A stretch of DNA of 47,007 nt from a bacterium (GCA_021811585.1 JAJZOG010000009.1:1-47007); one strand, 5' to 3'. Positions 9,053 to 18,787 are shown, counted from the first letter of the stretch. The notes: generated by a model not told the origin, from the letters alone. Made by a program: numbers and translations.

Positions 9053-9622
9053 CTATTTTTTCCCTAAAATCCTGAGCGCCTGCTTAATTTTTTCCTCTTC
9101 CGGCAAATGCGCGTCAATTTCAGGCAAGACCTTTTTTATTTCACGCCCCGTGTATCCGAGCGTTTCCAATGCCGAAAAAATATCTCCAAGGCCACGCGAA
9201 ACGCCACCCTCTGCCCCGAAATCCGGCGCTGATATTTTCTCTTTCAATTCCAAAATTATTTTTTCCGCCGTTTTTTTGCCGACGCCGCCGATTTTTGTAA
9301 AAACCGCCGCATCGCCGGCGGCAATCGCCTGCTTGGTTATTTCCACGCTTCCAGCCGACAGGACCGCGAGTGCAACTTTGGGGCCAACGCCGCTGACTGT
9401 AATAAGCTGTTCAAAAAAATGTAAATCTTCCGCGTTTTCGAAACCAAACAATTGCAAAGCATCCTCGCGCACCTGCAAATAGGTGTGCAGCTCGGCGCGC
9501 GCCTCCATCGGCAACTCCAAAACCTTTGGGGTCGTAAAAATTTTATAACCAATGCCATTGTTTTCCAAAACCAAATATTGCTCGCCTTTTGCTATTATTT
9601 TTCCGGATAAATATGAAATCAT
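9053..9622 (-). CDS. ruvA: Holliday junction branch migration protein RuvA
   Basis: RuvA forms the tetramer that holds Holliday junctions for RuvB. The 189 residues show the OB fold (MISYLSGKIIAKGEQYLVLENNGIGYKIF), both helix-hairpin-helix motifs (LITVSGVGPKVALAVLS and FTKIGGVGKKTAEKIILEL) and the C-terminal RuvB-binding three-helix domain (DIFSALETLGYTGREI to ALRILGKK). It is the first gene of a five-gene minus operon. It has no Shine-Dalgarno sequence; instead an extended -10 ends 6 nt before the ATG (leaderless). RuvB (19315) and RuvC (33311) are also encoded in the window, so the full resolvasome is present. Confidence 0.96.
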   Translation of the reverse strand: MISYLSGKIIAKGEQYLVLENNGIGYKIFTTPKVLELPMEARAELHTYLQVREDALQLFGFENAEDLHFFEQLITVSGVGPKVALAVLSAGSVEITKQAIAAGDAAVFTKIGGVGKKTAEKIILELKEKISAPDFGAEGGVSRGLGDIFSALETLGYTGREIKKVLPEIDAHLPEEEKIKQALRILGKK

Positions 9623-9628
9623 ATAAGC

Positions 9629-9640
9629 ATTTTAGCATAA
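9629..9640 (-). promoter_or_regulatory. extended -10 promoter giving a leaderless ruvA mRNA
   Basis: On the minus strand TTATGCTAAAAT contains an extended -10 (TGC-TAAAAT; hexamer 9634-9629). Exactly 6 nt separate it from the ruvA ATG at 9622, so transcription would begin at the start codon. No Shine-Dalgarno sequence is present. Confidence 0.6.
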
Positions 9641-9725
9641 CTATCCTGCCGCGTCCCGCACAATGAAAATTCAATACCCGGGCTGCCATTTGGCATTTTA
9701 AATATATTTCCAGGTAAAAATATTA

Positions 9726-9731
9726 TATAAT
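9726..9731 (+). promoter_or_regulatory. -10 element of the uvrB promoter
   Basis: A perfect TATAAT lies 39 nt before the uvrB start. No good -35 is seen at the right distance (TATATT at 9703-9708 is the sequence 17 nt upstream). The predicted leader of about 33 nt includes GAAGG near 9755-9759 as a possible ribosome site. Confidence 0.45.
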
Positions 9732-9770
9732 AGTAAGAAGGCGCTTCCAATTAAGAAGGCCATTCCAGCT

Positions 9771-11750
9771 ATGTTCAAACTTCACTCAAAATTCGAACCC
9801 TCGGGGGACCAGCCGCAGGCCATAAAAAAACTTGTGGATTCCCTGAAAAAAGGAAACCGCGACCAAACGCTTTTGGGCGTAACCGGGTCGGGTAAAACCT
9901 TCAGTGCCGCCGCTGTTATCGCCCAGATTAACAAGCCCACTCTGGTTATTTCGCACAACAAAACCCTTGCCGCCCAGCTGGCATCGGAATTCCAGGAATT
10001 TTTTCCCGAGAACGCAGTTCATTATTTCGTCTCTTATTATGATTATTACCAGCCCGAGGCCTACATCCCGCGCAGCGACACATATATAGAAAAAGAAACG
10101 GAGATCAACGAGGAAATAGACCGGCTGCGCAACGCCGCCACGCAAAGCTTGCTTACGCGCGAGGATGTTTTAATAGTGGCGTCTGTCTCCTGCATTTACG
10201 GCCTGGGCAGTCCGGGAAATTACCTTGACCTTGTCCTGAACCTGAAAAAAGGAATGTCCATAAAACGAGACAAGCTTTTGCGCCGCCTGACTGATTTGCA
10301 ATTTTCCCGCAACGACATTGATTTGAAGCGCGGCACTTTTCGGATTCACGGAGATATTATGGAAATTGTGCCGGCTTCGTTTGAGACCGTGGTGCGGATT
10401 TCATTTTTCGGAGACGAAATCGAAAAAATCTCCGAGCACGACATCCTCACGGGCGAAGACATCAAAGAGCTTCGCGAAATCCAAATCTTCCCGGCGAAAC
10501 ATTTTGTCACGCCCAAAGAAAAGCTGGAAGAGGCCATTGAAAACATCCGCGAAGAATTGCGCGCGCGCCTGAAAGAATTGCGCGCGCAGGGAAAAATTCT
10601 GGAAGCCGCGCGCCTGGAACAGCGCACAAACTTCGATATTGAAACCATGCTCGTGCAAGGATATGTCAACGGCATAGAAAATTATTCGCGGCATTTGGAT
10701 TTCCGCCGCGCAGGTGACCCGCCTTCAACTCTCCTGGATTATTTTCCCGACGACTTCCTCATGTTCATTGATGAATCGCACATGACCGTGCCGCAGATCA
10801 ACGGCATGTACGGCGGCGACAAAAGCAGAAAACAAAATTTGATCGATTACGGTTTTCGCCTGCCTTCGGCCGCGGACAACCGGCCGCTTAAATTTTCGGA
10901 ATTCGAAAGCAAAATCAGCCAGGTTGTTTATGTAAGCGCCACTCCGGCTGAATATGAAATTAAAAAGAGCAAAGTGATTGCCGAGCAAATAATTCGCCCC
11001 ACCGGACTTTTGGACCCCAAAATAACGATTAAGCCCATAAAGCACCAGGTTGACGATTTGATCGAAGAAATACGCAAGCGCGCAACAAAGCACCAGCGGG
11101 TTTTGGCGGCCACTTTAACCAAGCGCATGGCCGAAGAATTGGCTGCATATTTAAAAGAATTGGGCATCCCCACGCACTACCTGCATTCGGAAATAGACAC
11201 ATTTGAGCGCCTGGAAATTTTGCGCGATTTGCGGCTGGGGGTTTATGATGTTGTTGTGGGCATAAACTTGCTCCGCGAGGGCTTGGATTTGCCCGAGGTC
11301 TCCCTGGTTGCGATCCTGGATGCCGATAAAGAAGGGTATTTGCGCAGTTTTACAGCGCTTATGCAAGTAACAGGCAGGGCCGCGCGCCACGCCGACGGCG
11401 AAGTAATAATGTATGCGGATAAAATTACCGGATCCATGAAATTGGCTGTGGATGAAACCGCCAGGCGCAGGCGCATTCAGGAAAATTACAACAAGCGGCA
11501 CGACATCACCCCCAAAACCATTGTCAAAGAAATTTCGGAAGCGCGCCTTGCCGGCATGAAGCGGCACGAAGAAGAAACCGAAACCGGCCGCGCGGACCTG
11601 CGCAAAATGGACAAACGTGAAATTAAATATTATATTGAAGAACTGGAAGAACAAATGGATTTGGCGGCGCGGAATTTGGATTTCGAGAAGGCCGCGCTCA
11701 TCAGGGACAAGATCGGCTCGATAAGAAAAATTCAAAAGCTAAAAAAATAA
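9771..11750 (+). CDS. uvrB: UvrABC excinuclease subunit B
   Basis: UvrB is the damage-verifying helicase-like subunit of nucleotide excision repair, 659 residues. It shows Walker [11 protein letters not shown] (about residue 37-46), the beta-hairpin [21 protein letters not shown] that inserts between the DNA strands, DEQ-like [13 protein letters not shown], helicase motifs [14 protein letters not shown]-type and [25 protein letters not shown], and [16 protein letters not shown]. The C-terminus has the UVR domain that contacts UvrC and UvrA ([22 protein letters not shown]). Length and motif order are typical. UvrA and UvrC are not in the window. A membrane protein gene follows after 1 nt. Confidence 0.98.
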   Translation: MFKLHSKFEPSGDQPQAIKKLVDSLKKGNRDQTLLGVTGSGKTFSAAAVIAQINKPTLVISHNKTLAAQLASEFQEFFPENAVHYFVSYYDYYQPEAYIPRSDTYIEKETEINEEIDRLRNAATQSLLTREDVLIVASVSCIYGLGSPGNYLDLVLNLKKGMSIKRDKLLRRLTDLQFSRNDIDLKRGTFRIHGDIMEIVPASFETVVRISFFGDEIEKISEHDILTGEDIKELREIQIFPAKHFVTPKEKLEEAIENIREELRARLKELRAQGKILEAARLEQRTNFDIETMLVQGYVNGIENYSRHLDFRRAGDPPSTLLDYFPDDFLMFIDESHMTVPQINGMYGGDKSRKQNLIDYGFRLPSAADNRPLKFSEFESKISQVVYVSATPAEYEIKKSKVIAEQIIRPTGLLDPKITIKPIKHQVDDLIEEIRKRATKHQRVLAATLTKRMAEELAAYLKELGIPTHYLHSEIDTFERLEILRDLRLGVYDVVVGINLLREGLDLPEVSLVAILDADKEGYLRSFTALMQVTGRAARHADGEVIMYADKITGSMKLAVDETARRRRIQENYNKRHDITPKTIVKEISEARLAGMKRHEEETETGRADLRKMDKREIKYYIEELEEQMDLAARNLDFEKAALIRDKIGSIRKIQKLKK

Positions 11751-11751
11751 A

Positions 11752-12756
11752 ATGGCGGAAAATTCCCGTGATAAAATACAAACTTACTTCCTTTACACCC
11801 TGCTGATTATCGCATCGGTTCTGGTCTTTTTGATTTTCAAGCCGTACATCCCGATTCTGCTCCTGGCGCTTGTGATTGCCGTGATTTTCCAGCCGGTTTA
11901 CCTTTGGATACTCGCGGGCGTGCGAAAAAAAGAAGCTTTTGCCGCGGCGCTGACCACCGCGCTGATCCTTCTCATCGTCATTATCCCGCTGGCATTTTTC
12001 GGATTTTTGGTTTTCAAGGAAATTTCTTCTTCCATAATCCAGCCGGATAAATTCCTCGGTGAAATTTCGGGCACGCGGTTTTCCGGCGCTTTGCAAAAAA
12101 TAGATCTCGACCTGCACGCTTATATCAAAAACATTTTCGGCAATTTCTTTTCGCAGATCGGCTCGGTCTTCTCCAATGTGGCAACCTTTTTTGTTTATTT
12201 CATCCTCACGGTTTTCACTTTATTTTTCACATTTAAAGACGGCCCGCGCATACGCGATGCGCTCTTTGAGGACATCCCTTTTACAAGCGAGCAAAAATCA
12301 AAAATAATCGCTGACATCGGAAACGGAATCAAAGCCGTGATCGGCGGATATTTTCTGGTCGCCATCATAGAAGGAATTGTCTCTGGCCTGGGCTTTTGGA
12401 TTTTTGGCCTTCCCAACCCGGCGCTTTGGGGTTTTGTTACCATGATAGCAGCCCTTATTCCCACGTTCGGCACTTCGCTTGTGAACATTCCGGCAATCGG
12501 CTTTCTCTTTCTGACCAAGCCGCTCTGGCATGGCATCGGCTTAAGCGTTTGGTGGCTCGCGGCAATCTCGATTATTGACAACTATATCGGCCCGCGGTTC
12601 ATTTCCGGCAGGGTAAAAATTCATATTTTGCTTTTAATCTTCAGTATTATCGGCGGCCTTAAAATGTTCGGCCCAACCGGCTTTTTCATTGGTCCGCTTA
12701 TTTTGATTTTCTTCTGGTCAATAATGGAAATGTTCCAAATAAAAGGGAAAAGCTAA
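11752..12756 (+). CDS. AI-2E family (PerM-type) membrane protein
   Basis: 334-residue polytopic protein of the AI-2E/UPF0118 family. Hydrophobic segments occur near residues 13-33, 34-53, 63-88, 138-165, 200-225, 228-250, 255-280 and 300-325. The family signature is visible in the middle (FTFKDGPRIRDALFEDIPFTSEQKSKIIADIGNGIKAVIGGYFLVAIIEGI) and in PNPALWGFVTMIAALIPTFGTSLVNIPA, followed by DNYIGPRFISGRVKIHILLL. Members have been linked to autoinducer export, Na+/H+ exchange or envelope functions, so the substrate is not assigned. It starts 1 nt after the uvrB stop and is probably co-transcribed. Confidence 0.88.
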   Translation: MAENSRDKIQTYFLYTLLIIASVLVFLIFKPYIPILLLALVIAVIFQPVYLWILAGVRKKEAFAAALTTALILLIVIIPLAFFGFLVFKEISSSIIQPDKFLGEISGTRFSGALQKIDLDLHAYIKNIFGNFFSQIGSVFSNVATFFVYFILTVFTLFFTFKDGPRIRDALFEDIPFTSEQKSKIIADIGNGIKAVIGGYFLVAIIEGIVSGLGFWIFGLPNPALWGFVTMIAALIPTFGTSLVNIPAIGFLFLTKPLWHGIGLSVWWLAAISIIDNYIGPRFISGRVKIHILLLIFSIIGGLKMFGPTGFFIGPLILIFFWSIMEMFQIKGKS

Positions 12757-12852
12757 AACCAATAAGCAGCGGTGGACACCCTTGTTTTTTTATAGTAAAA
12801 TTAACTGGAAATTACCGTGTCGCGTAATTAAAAGTTAAGCAAAGGATAATAA

Positions 12853-13110
12853 ATGCCTAATACAAAGAGTGCCGAGAAAGCCATGAGGCAATCAAGGCAC
12901 AGAAGGGAAATTAATCTAAAAGCCAAAGATGCCGCAAGGGATGCTGTCCGCGAAGTGCGCAAATTAATAAAGGCCGGTGAAAAAACGAAAGCCGCCGAGG
13001 CCATAAAAAAAGCGATGTCCGCCCTGGACAAAGCCGCCAAGAAAAAAGTCCTGCATAAAAATGCCGCTGCGAGAAAAAAATCGCAGTTGGCAAAGGCACT
13101 TGCAAAATAA
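12853..13110 (+). CDS. rpsT: 30S ribosomal protein S20
   Basis: 85-residue basic helical protein that binds 16S rRNA at the base of the small subunit. The start MPNTKSAEKAMRQSRHRREIN and the second half (IKKAMSALDKAAKKKVLHKNAAARKKSQLAKAL) match S20, a three-helix bundle very rich in Lys and Ala. AAAGGA lies 7 nt before the ATG. A clear intrinsic terminator follows 12 nt after the stop, so this is a monocistronic unit. Its own promoter should lie in 12757-12850 (an AT-rich TATAGT near 12791 is possible). Confidence 0.96.
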   Translation: MPNTKSAEKAMRQSRHRREINLKAKDAARDAVREVRKLIKAGEKTKAAEAIKKAMSALDKAAKKKVLHKNAAARKKSQLAKALAK

Positions 13111-13121
13111 ATAAGGATTTC

Positions 13122-13147
13122 AAGGCCGCTCTAAAGGGCGGCTTTTT
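13122..13147 (+). terminator. intrinsic terminator of rpsT
   Basis: GCCGCTC (13125-13131) pairs with GGGCGGC (13136-13142), one G-U pair included, around a TAAA loop. It is followed by a T run. It separates rpsT from the convergent polA. Confidence 0.85.
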
Positions 13148-13160
13148 AATTTTGCCGGAT

Positions 13161-15908
13161 TTATAAGCTTCCGCTAATCCGGGTTTCGGCAACCAGCGGC
13201 ACCTTCAGCTTATAGGCGCCTTGCATGATTTCTTTTATTTGCGCGCCGTAGGTTTGCGCCATATCCTCGCTCACTTCAAAAACAAGCTCATCGTGTATCT
13301 GCAGCAAAAGTTTTATTTCGCTGGATTGTATGTTAATGGCTTCGGCAATGTTGTTCATGGCGATTTTCATAATATCGGCTGCCAGCGATTGCACGGGCAT
13401 GTTGATTGCGGCGCGCTCGGCGGCGGCGCGCACCTGGAATTGCGAAGAATTTATTTCCGGTAAAAGCCGCCGCCTGCCCAATTCGTTTTCCGCATATCCG
13501 TTCGCTCGCGTTTGCGCAATTACCTCGTCCAGATACTTTTTTACCAATGGAAATTCTTCAAAATATTTTTTTATAAATTCCGCCGCTTCGCCGCGGGACA
13601 TGTCCACGCGCTCCGAAAGCCCAAAAGACGAAACGCCGTAAAGCACGCCGAAATTTATGGTTTTTGCATCGCGCCGCATTTCTTTGGTTATTTTTGAAGG
13701 ATCTGAAATGCCATACAAACGCATTGCGGTTGCGGCATGGATATCTTCGCCCTGCGCAAAAACATTAATCATGGTTTTATCGCCGGAAAGGTGCGCAACA
13801 ACGCGGAGCTCTATTTGCGAATAATCAATTGCCAATAACCTCATACCCTTGCCGGCAACAAAGCCCTTGCGTATTTCCGCGGCGATTCCCTCGCTGCCCA
13901 CGGGTAAATTTTGCAAATTTGGATTGGAAGAGGAAAGGCGGCCGGTTGCGGTTATGGTTTGGTTAAAGCTCGTGTGCAGGCGGCCGTCCTTGCCGATAAG
14001 CCGCGGCAAAATCTCTATATAGGTGTTCTGGAGTTTGGCGAGTTCTCGGTATAGCAAAATATCATCGATTATTTCGTGCATGCCGCGCATCTTTTCCAGC
14101 TCGGACGCTGCTGTGGAATATCCTGTTTTGGTGCGCTTCAAAATAAATTCTTCGCTGGCAACCGGAATTTTCAGCTTTTCAAACAAAATCACTTTCAGCT
14201 GGGCGGGCGAATTAATGTTAAATTCTTCGCCGGCAAGCCCATAAATTTTTTTCTCCGCGGATGCCAGCTCTTCGGCGACTCTTTTTTTAAGGTTCGCAAA
14301 ATGTTCCTTGTCCAACAAAATTCCGTTTTCTTCCATTTGCGCCAATATTTTCACCAGCGGCATCTCGATTTCAAAAAAGATTTTTTCGAGATTTGCCTGC
14401 GCAAGCCGCGGGGACAAAAGGTTTTTCAGGCGGAAAGTGAAATCAACATCTTCGCAAGAATAAAAAGAAATTTTTTCCAGCGCAACTTCTCCCATGCTGG
14501 TTTGCGTTTTGCCTTTGCCAATAAGATCTTCTATTGGCTGCATTTGGTATCCAAACTCGTTAAAAACAAGCGTATCCAAATCATGCGCGCGCGTTCCCGG
14601 AGAAAGCAGATAAGAAGCAATCATGCTGTCAAAATACAAATTTTGGGCTTCAATTCCAAAGCGCTTTAAAACCAAATAATCATACTTGATATTATGCGCT
14701 ATTTTCCGGATGTGCGGATTTTCAAAAATCAGCTTAAGCTCTTCGAAAATTCCTCCGGAAATAAAGCTGGCCGGCAAATAATAAGCCGCACCCTCTTCAA
14801 AACAAAAGGCAAGCCCCACCATGTTGTGGTCCAGTGCCCCAAGGCCTTCTGTTTCCGTATCAAACGCGAATTCACCGGCGCGCGAAAGTGCACTCAAAAA
14901 TTTTGCAAATGTTTTTTCGTCATTAACCGCCTTGTAATTTATGTTTTCTTTGGCGGCAATTTCACCGGCCTGCTCCGGAGTTATTTCTTTCAGCCCTTTT
15001 GTTTTGGGAAGCTTTTCTATTAAAGATTTGAATTCCAGCCGCTGGAAAAGCTTTACGGTATTTTCATAATCGATATTTGAAAATTCGTACTTCGGCATGG
15101 AATATTCAATGGGAACGTTGCGCACGATTTCGGAAAGCTTGCGCGAGAGCTCGAGCTGGGATTTTTGGGATTCAAAAAGCTCTTTGTGCTTGGGCTTAAG
15201 CTTGTCCAAATTTTCATAAATTTTTTCTATAGAACCGAATTCTTTAATAAGTGCAAGCGCGCCTGTTTCGCCAATGCCTTTTATTCCCGGGATGTTGTCG
15301 CTGGGATCGCCTTTAATGGCTTTGAAATCCAAAAATTGCGAAGGCAAAATGCCGTAACGCTCCTTAATGGCGTTTAAATCGTAAACCATGATGTCGGTGA
15401 GGCCTTTTCGCGAAGTGTAAATTTTTACATGCTCATCCACAAGCTGCAGCGTATCCAAATCCCCGGTAACAATTATTATTTCATAATCAGGGCCGGCATT
15501 TTCCGCTTCAATTTTAGTTACCAAAGTGCCCAGAAGATCGTCGGCTTCAAACCCCTGCATCTCATAAAGGGGCATGCCCAATGCGCGGATAATTTCTTTG
15601 CATTTTGGAATTTGCTCAAATAGCTCGCCGGCTATTTCTTCCCTGTTGGCCTTGTATTCTTTGTAAAGTTTTGTCCTGAATGTCTGCCTGTCCAAATCAA
15701 ACGTGATGGCAACGTGTGTGGGCTTTATTTCCTTGAGCGCTTTCAATATAAACATTGCAAACCCGTAAATCGCGTTGGTCTGCTCACCGGATTTGGTTGA
15801 TAAATTCGCAATGGCATGGAAAGCGCGGTGAATCAAAGCATTGCCGTCAACAAGCATGTAGCGGCCGGCCGCATCCGGCTTATTTTTTGCTGTTATTTTT
15901 TTTACCAT
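13161..15908 (-). CDS. polA: DNA polymerase I (three-domain)
   Basis: 915-residue DNA polymerase I. The 5'-nuclease domain (about 1-310) has VDGNALIHRAFHA, GFEADDLLGTL, TGDLDTLQLV and the helix-hairpin-helix KGDPSDNIPGIKGIGETGA. The 3'-5' exonuclease domain keeps its catalytic residues: FDTETEG (Exo I), AHNIKYDYLVL (Exo II) and YSCEDVDFT (Exo III), so proofreading should be active. The polymerase domain has motif A AIDYSQIELRVVAHLS, motif B RRDAKTINFGVLYG and motif C QIHDELVFEV. It is the last gene of the DHH-pilB-polA run, 23 nt after pilB. The start ATG at 15908 is followed by a second possible start at MLVDGN; the first is preferred by length. Acts in Okazaki fragment processing and repair. 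Confidence 0.98.
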   Translation of the reverse strand: MVKKITAKNKPDAAGRYMLVDGNALIHRAFHAIANLSTKSGEQTNAIYGFAMFILKALKEIKPTHVAITFDLDRQTFRTKLYKEYKANREEIAGELFEQIPKCKEIIRALGMPLYEMQGFEADDLLGTLVTKIEAENAGPDYEIIIVTGDLDTLQLVDEHVKIYTSRKGLTDIMVYDLNAIKERYGILPSQFLDFKAIKGDPSDNIPGIKGIGETGALALIKEFGSIEKIYENLDKLKPKHKELFESQKSQLELSRKLSEIVRNVPIEYSMPKYEFSNIDYENTVKLFQRLEFKSLIEKLPKTKGLKEITPEQAGEIAAKENINYKAVNDEKTFAKFLSALSRAGEFAFDTETEGLGALDHNMVGLAFCFEEGAAYYLPASFISGGIFEELKLIFENPHIRKIAHNIKYDYLVLKRFGIEAQNLYFDSMIASYLLSPGTRAHDLDTLVFNEFGYQMQPIEDLIGKGKTQTSMGEVALEKISFYSCEDVDFTFRLKNLLSPRLAQANLEKIFFEIEMPLVKILAQMEENGILLDKEHFANLKKRVAEELASAEKKIYGLAGEEFNINSPAQLKVILFEKLKIPVASEEFILKRTKTGYSTAASELEKMRGMHEIIDDILLYRELAKLQNTYIEILPRLIGKDGRLHTSFNQTITATGRLSSSNPNLQNLPVGSEGIAAEIRKGFVAGKGMRLLAIDYSQIELRVVAHLSGDKTMINVFAQGEDIHAATAMRLYGISDPSKITKEMRRDAKTINFGVLYGVSSFGLSERVDMSRGEAAEFIKKYFEEFPLVKKYLDEVIAQTRANGYAENELGRRRLLPEINSSQFQVRAAAERAAINMPVQSLAADIMKIAMNNIAEAINIQSSEIKLLLQIHDELVFEVSEDMAQTYGAQIKEIMQGAYKLKVPLVAETRISGSL

Positions 15909-15931
15909 GTTTATTCAACCGGCCAAAAATT

Positions 15932-17593
15932 TTATTCCCCGGTCACCCTGAAAACCTCTTCCACGTCCGTTATGCCTTGCAAGGCCTTGAGCAAACCGTC
16001 TTGCCCCATTGTCACCATGCCGTCTTGAATGGCAACTTTTCTTATCTCGGCAGTCCCGGCACTCTGCATAATTAATTTTTCCAGGCGGTCGCTGCGGCCT
16101 ATAACTTCATAAATGCCGATGCGCCCGCTATACCCCGTGTGCCCGCATTTTTCGCATCCGCCCGCTCCATAAAATGTTAATTTTTCAGGTATTGGCGCTG
16201 CAGCCGCTTTTGGAATCGCACTTAATAATTTCCTGGCCTTTTCGAGCAGAAAAGGATCAAGCTTAACCTCGCGCTTGCAAGCCGGGCACAAACGCCGAAC
16301 CAGGCGCTGGGCAATAATTGCGTTCAGGCCCGGAGCAATAACAAACGGTTTGGCTCCCATATTAATTAAGCGGGGGATGGCTCCGGCAGCATCGTTTGTA
16401 TGCAGTGTCGAGAAAACCACGTGCCCTGTTAAAGCCGCCTGCAGTGCGGTCTCGGCTGTTTCCTGGTCGCGGATTTCGCCAACCATTATGACATCCGGAT
16501 CCTGCCTTAAAATCGAACGCAACCCCGAAGCAAAAGTCATTCCGCTTGCGGAATTTATTGGAGTTTGGATTATCCCTTCCAATTTATATTCAACAGGGTC
16601 TTCCAAAGTAATTATTTTCACGCCCGGCTCATTCAATTGGTTTAAAAAGGCGTAGAGCGTGGTGGTTTTGCCTGAACCGGTTGGCCCTGTGGTAATTATC
16701 ATTCCATTCGGCTTGTAAAGCTCTTCTTTGATAATTTCATAGGATTTACCGGTAAGGCCAAGGTCATCAAGCTTTAAAAGGGTTGCCGAAGTCGCAAGAA
16801 GGCGCATAACCACCGATTCCCCGTATGCCGAAGGCAGAACCGAAACGCGAACATCGCTTGGCGATCCTTCCAAATTATATGAAAACCTGCCGTCCTGCGG
16901 AACATTATCCACATTCAATTTCAGTTTGGAAAGGATTTTAATGCGCGAAATAATGGCTTTTTGATATTCTTTGGACAAATGCAATTGGTCTGTTAAAATG
17001 CCATCCAGCCGAAAACGCACTTTTATAAATTTTTCCTCCGGCTCAAAATGGATATCAGATGCTTTTAGGTTTGAAGCAGCGCCCAGTATAATTGCCAAAA
17101 TCTCCGTGGCGCTGCGCGTTGCAGGACCCTGCTCAAGAGATTTCATTGCCTGGGTGTAATTTTCCTCTGCCCCAACCTGCAAAATATCGCTTTCAACGGG
17201 CTTTGGCTTTACAATTTTTTCGTAATACTTAAACCACTGCTCAAAACTGGATTTGGAAATCAGATATACGGTAGTTTTATAGGAGTGCTTTTCCGCCAGA
17301 TTTTTTAAGAGCACTTTCAAAACCGCGCCGCTTGGGTCAACGCTCCCTATTTTTAAATCATTTCCTTCTTTAAAAAATACCACGGAACCGCTTTCTTCCG
17401 CTTGCTCTTTGGTAAAAATTGCGACCGCATTCAAATCCGCCGGGAAATGGCTGAGATTAATATATTGCAAGCCCTGGCGCGCCGCCGCGGCCGCCGCCTC
17501 ATCCTCTTCCATCTTGCGGTTTATTTCGCCGTATTTTTGTAAAAAATCTTTTTGTTTCGGGCCGGTTGTTAACATAACACCTAAAGTATACAC
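15932..17593 (-). CDS. pilB: type IV pilus assembly / type II secretion ATPase (PilB/GspE family)
   Basis: 553-residue hexameric secretion ATPase that drives pilin polymerisation. It has an N-terminal MshEN-like region (about 1-130), then the N1/N2 and ATPase domains: ASDIHFEPEEKFIKVRFRLDG, Walker A TTGPTGSGKTTTLYAFL, Asp box ITLEDPVEYKLEGI, Walker B RQDPDVIMVGEIRDQETAETA and His box HVVFSTLHTNDA. A tetra-cysteine zinc site (CPACK and CEKCG) is intact. The longest start is GTG at 17593 with GAGGAG very close (2 nt); ATG at 17575 preceded by AGGTG is an equally possible start. It lies between a DHH-like gene and polA. A type IV pilin is encoded far away at 32780. Confidence 0.94.
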   Translation of the reverse strand: MYTLGVMLTTGPKQKDFLQKYGEINRKMEEDEAAAAAARQGLQYINLSHFPADLNAVAIFTKEQAEESGSVVFFKEGNDLKIGSVDPSGAVLKVLLKNLAEKHSYKTTVYLISKSSFEQWFKYYEKIVKPKPVESDILQVGAEENYTQAMKSLEQGPATRSATEILAIILGAASNLKASDIHFEPEEKFIKVRFRLDGILTDQLHLSKEYQKAIISRIKILSKLKLNVDNVPQDGRFSYNLEGSPSDVRVSVLPSAYGESVVMRLLATSATLLKLDDLGLTGKSYEIIKEELYKPNGMIITTGPTGSGKTTTLYAFLNQLNEPGVKIITLEDPVEYKLEGIIQTPINSASGMTFASGLRSILRQDPDVIMVGEIRDQETAETALQAALTGHVVFSTLHTNDAAGAIPRLINMGAKPFVIAPGLNAIIAQRLVRRLCPACKREVKLDPFLLEKARKLLSAIPKAAAAPIPEKLTFYGAGGCEKCGHTGYSGRIGIYEVIGRSDRLEKLIMQSAGTAEIRKVAIQDGMVTMGQDGLLKALQGITDVEEVFRVTGE

Positions 17594-17621
17594 GGCTCCT
17601 CAATAAGTTGAAAGCTGAAAA

Positions 17622-18773
17622 CTAAGCCAATCCCAAGCGAATTTTCATTTTATCCAAAATTTCATTGACGAAATTCTCCGCATTTGCGAACGGCTGTTTA
17701 ACGATAATTTTGCCCATTGAATCTGAAATCCGTTCTCCGCCGAAATAATTTATTATTTCCGAAAGCTTAATATTCGGGATTGTATAAATATAAACAAGCA
17801 TGCCGCTTTCTCGCTCAAGGATGAAAAAAACCATTTTTGCTTCGGCAATGTCCGCGGCAAGGAATTCTGCCGCGGCGAAAATTTCGTCTTCATTGGCTCC
17901 GGATTTTTCCATATCCGCGGCGCTTATTGCCGTAAAATAAATGCCGGCGTCTGAAAGCTGTTTTATTTTCGACATGGCCCTGCCAAGAAGCTTAAGCATG
18001 GGCATGCTTTTTGTCCTAAAAAGCCGCCGCACTATTTCCTGCTGGCTTGCGCCCATATTAACCAACTCTGATGCGCGCGCAAAAGAATTCGGAGTGGTCT
18101 TGTTGCTTTGGAAACAATTTGTTTCGGAAATAATTCCGGCAAGCAAGCAGGTTGCTGTTTCAGAATCCATCTGCTGTTCCCCGCTTTGTTCCGCGTATTG
18201 TTTCAAAAGCGCCATCACAATTTCCGAAGTTGACGCTGAAGTTATGTCGACAATATTCAGGTTGGCATAATTTTCATTGCCAATATGATTATCGATGCAT
18301 ATTTTTGTGGTGTTAAAAAAAAGATCGGTATTTTTAGTATAGGCCTCTCCCAAATATTCCAGCGAAGGCGTGCCGGCGCAAATTATCAAATCATAATCAG
18401 GGGACCCGGAACCAAAACTAATATCCTCCGGCTTAAAAGCGCCGCCAGAGGGCTTGAGATAGATTTTCGCCTTGCTCCCTTCGGAATGATAGCTTATTTC
18501 ATCCAGCTTCACTTTGGATGTGTCCACCTCGACAACAAAATCCCGCTCCAGCGCAGGCGCCGGCTTAACAGCTGAAATATTCGGCAGAAAATCGTAATTC
18601 GCAAAAATCGGGCGGTCGCAAATTATTGCAGCTGCTTTGCCGAGCTTTTTCAGAAAATTATAAAGCGCCAATGCAGACCCCAGAGCGTCGCCGCTTGGAT
18701 TTTTTGCCAAGACCAAAAGCGGTTTCTGCGATTTGCTTATGATCTCAAAAAATTGTTGTTGTTCTTCGCGCAT
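17622..18773 (-). CDS. DHH-superfamily phosphoesterase-like protein with altered active site
   Basis: 383-residue protein resembling NrnA/RecJ-type DHH-DHHA1 phosphoesterases (oligoribonuclease or cyclic-dinucleotide type). The fold markers are the first strand and loop at residues 20-35, the DNH triplet at 161-163 where the family has DHH, and a DHHA1-like C-terminus (GGERISDSMGKIIVKQPFANAENF). The usual H-x-x-P-D-G-D of motif I reads AKNPSGDALGS, losing the His and the first Asp, and DHH has become DNH. Loss of these Mn ligands makes full catalysis doubtful. A TATAGT -10 ends 8 nt before the ATG. It heads the operon with pilB and polA. Confidence 0.72.
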   Translation of the reverse strand: MREEQQQFFEIISKSQKPLLVLAKNPSGDALGSALALYNFLKKLGKAAAIICDRPIFANYDFLPNISAVKPAPALERDFVVEVDTSKVKLDEISYHSEGSKAKIYLKPSGGAFKPEDISFGSGSPDYDLIICAGTPSLEYLGEAYTKNTDLFFNTTKICIDNHIGNENYANLNIVDITSASTSEIVMALLKQYAEQSGEQQMDSETATCLLAGIISETNCFQSNKTTPNSFARASELVNMGASQQEIVRRLFRTKSMPMLKLLGRAMSKIKQLSDAGIYFTAISAADMEKSGANEDEIFAAAEFLAADIAEAKMVFFILERESGMLVYIYTIPNIKLSEIINYFGGERISDSMGKIIVKQPFANAENFVNEILDKMKIRLGLA

Positions 18774-18781
18774 GACAAAAA

Positions 18782-18787
18782 ACTATA
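18782..18787 (-). promoter_or_regulatory. -10 of the DHH-pilB-polA operon
   Basis: On the minus strand TGT-TATAGT is an extended -10 ending 8 nt before the ATG at 18773. The predicted transcript start is at or within 2 nt of the start codon, and no Shine-Dalgarno sequence is present. Confidence 0.45.
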
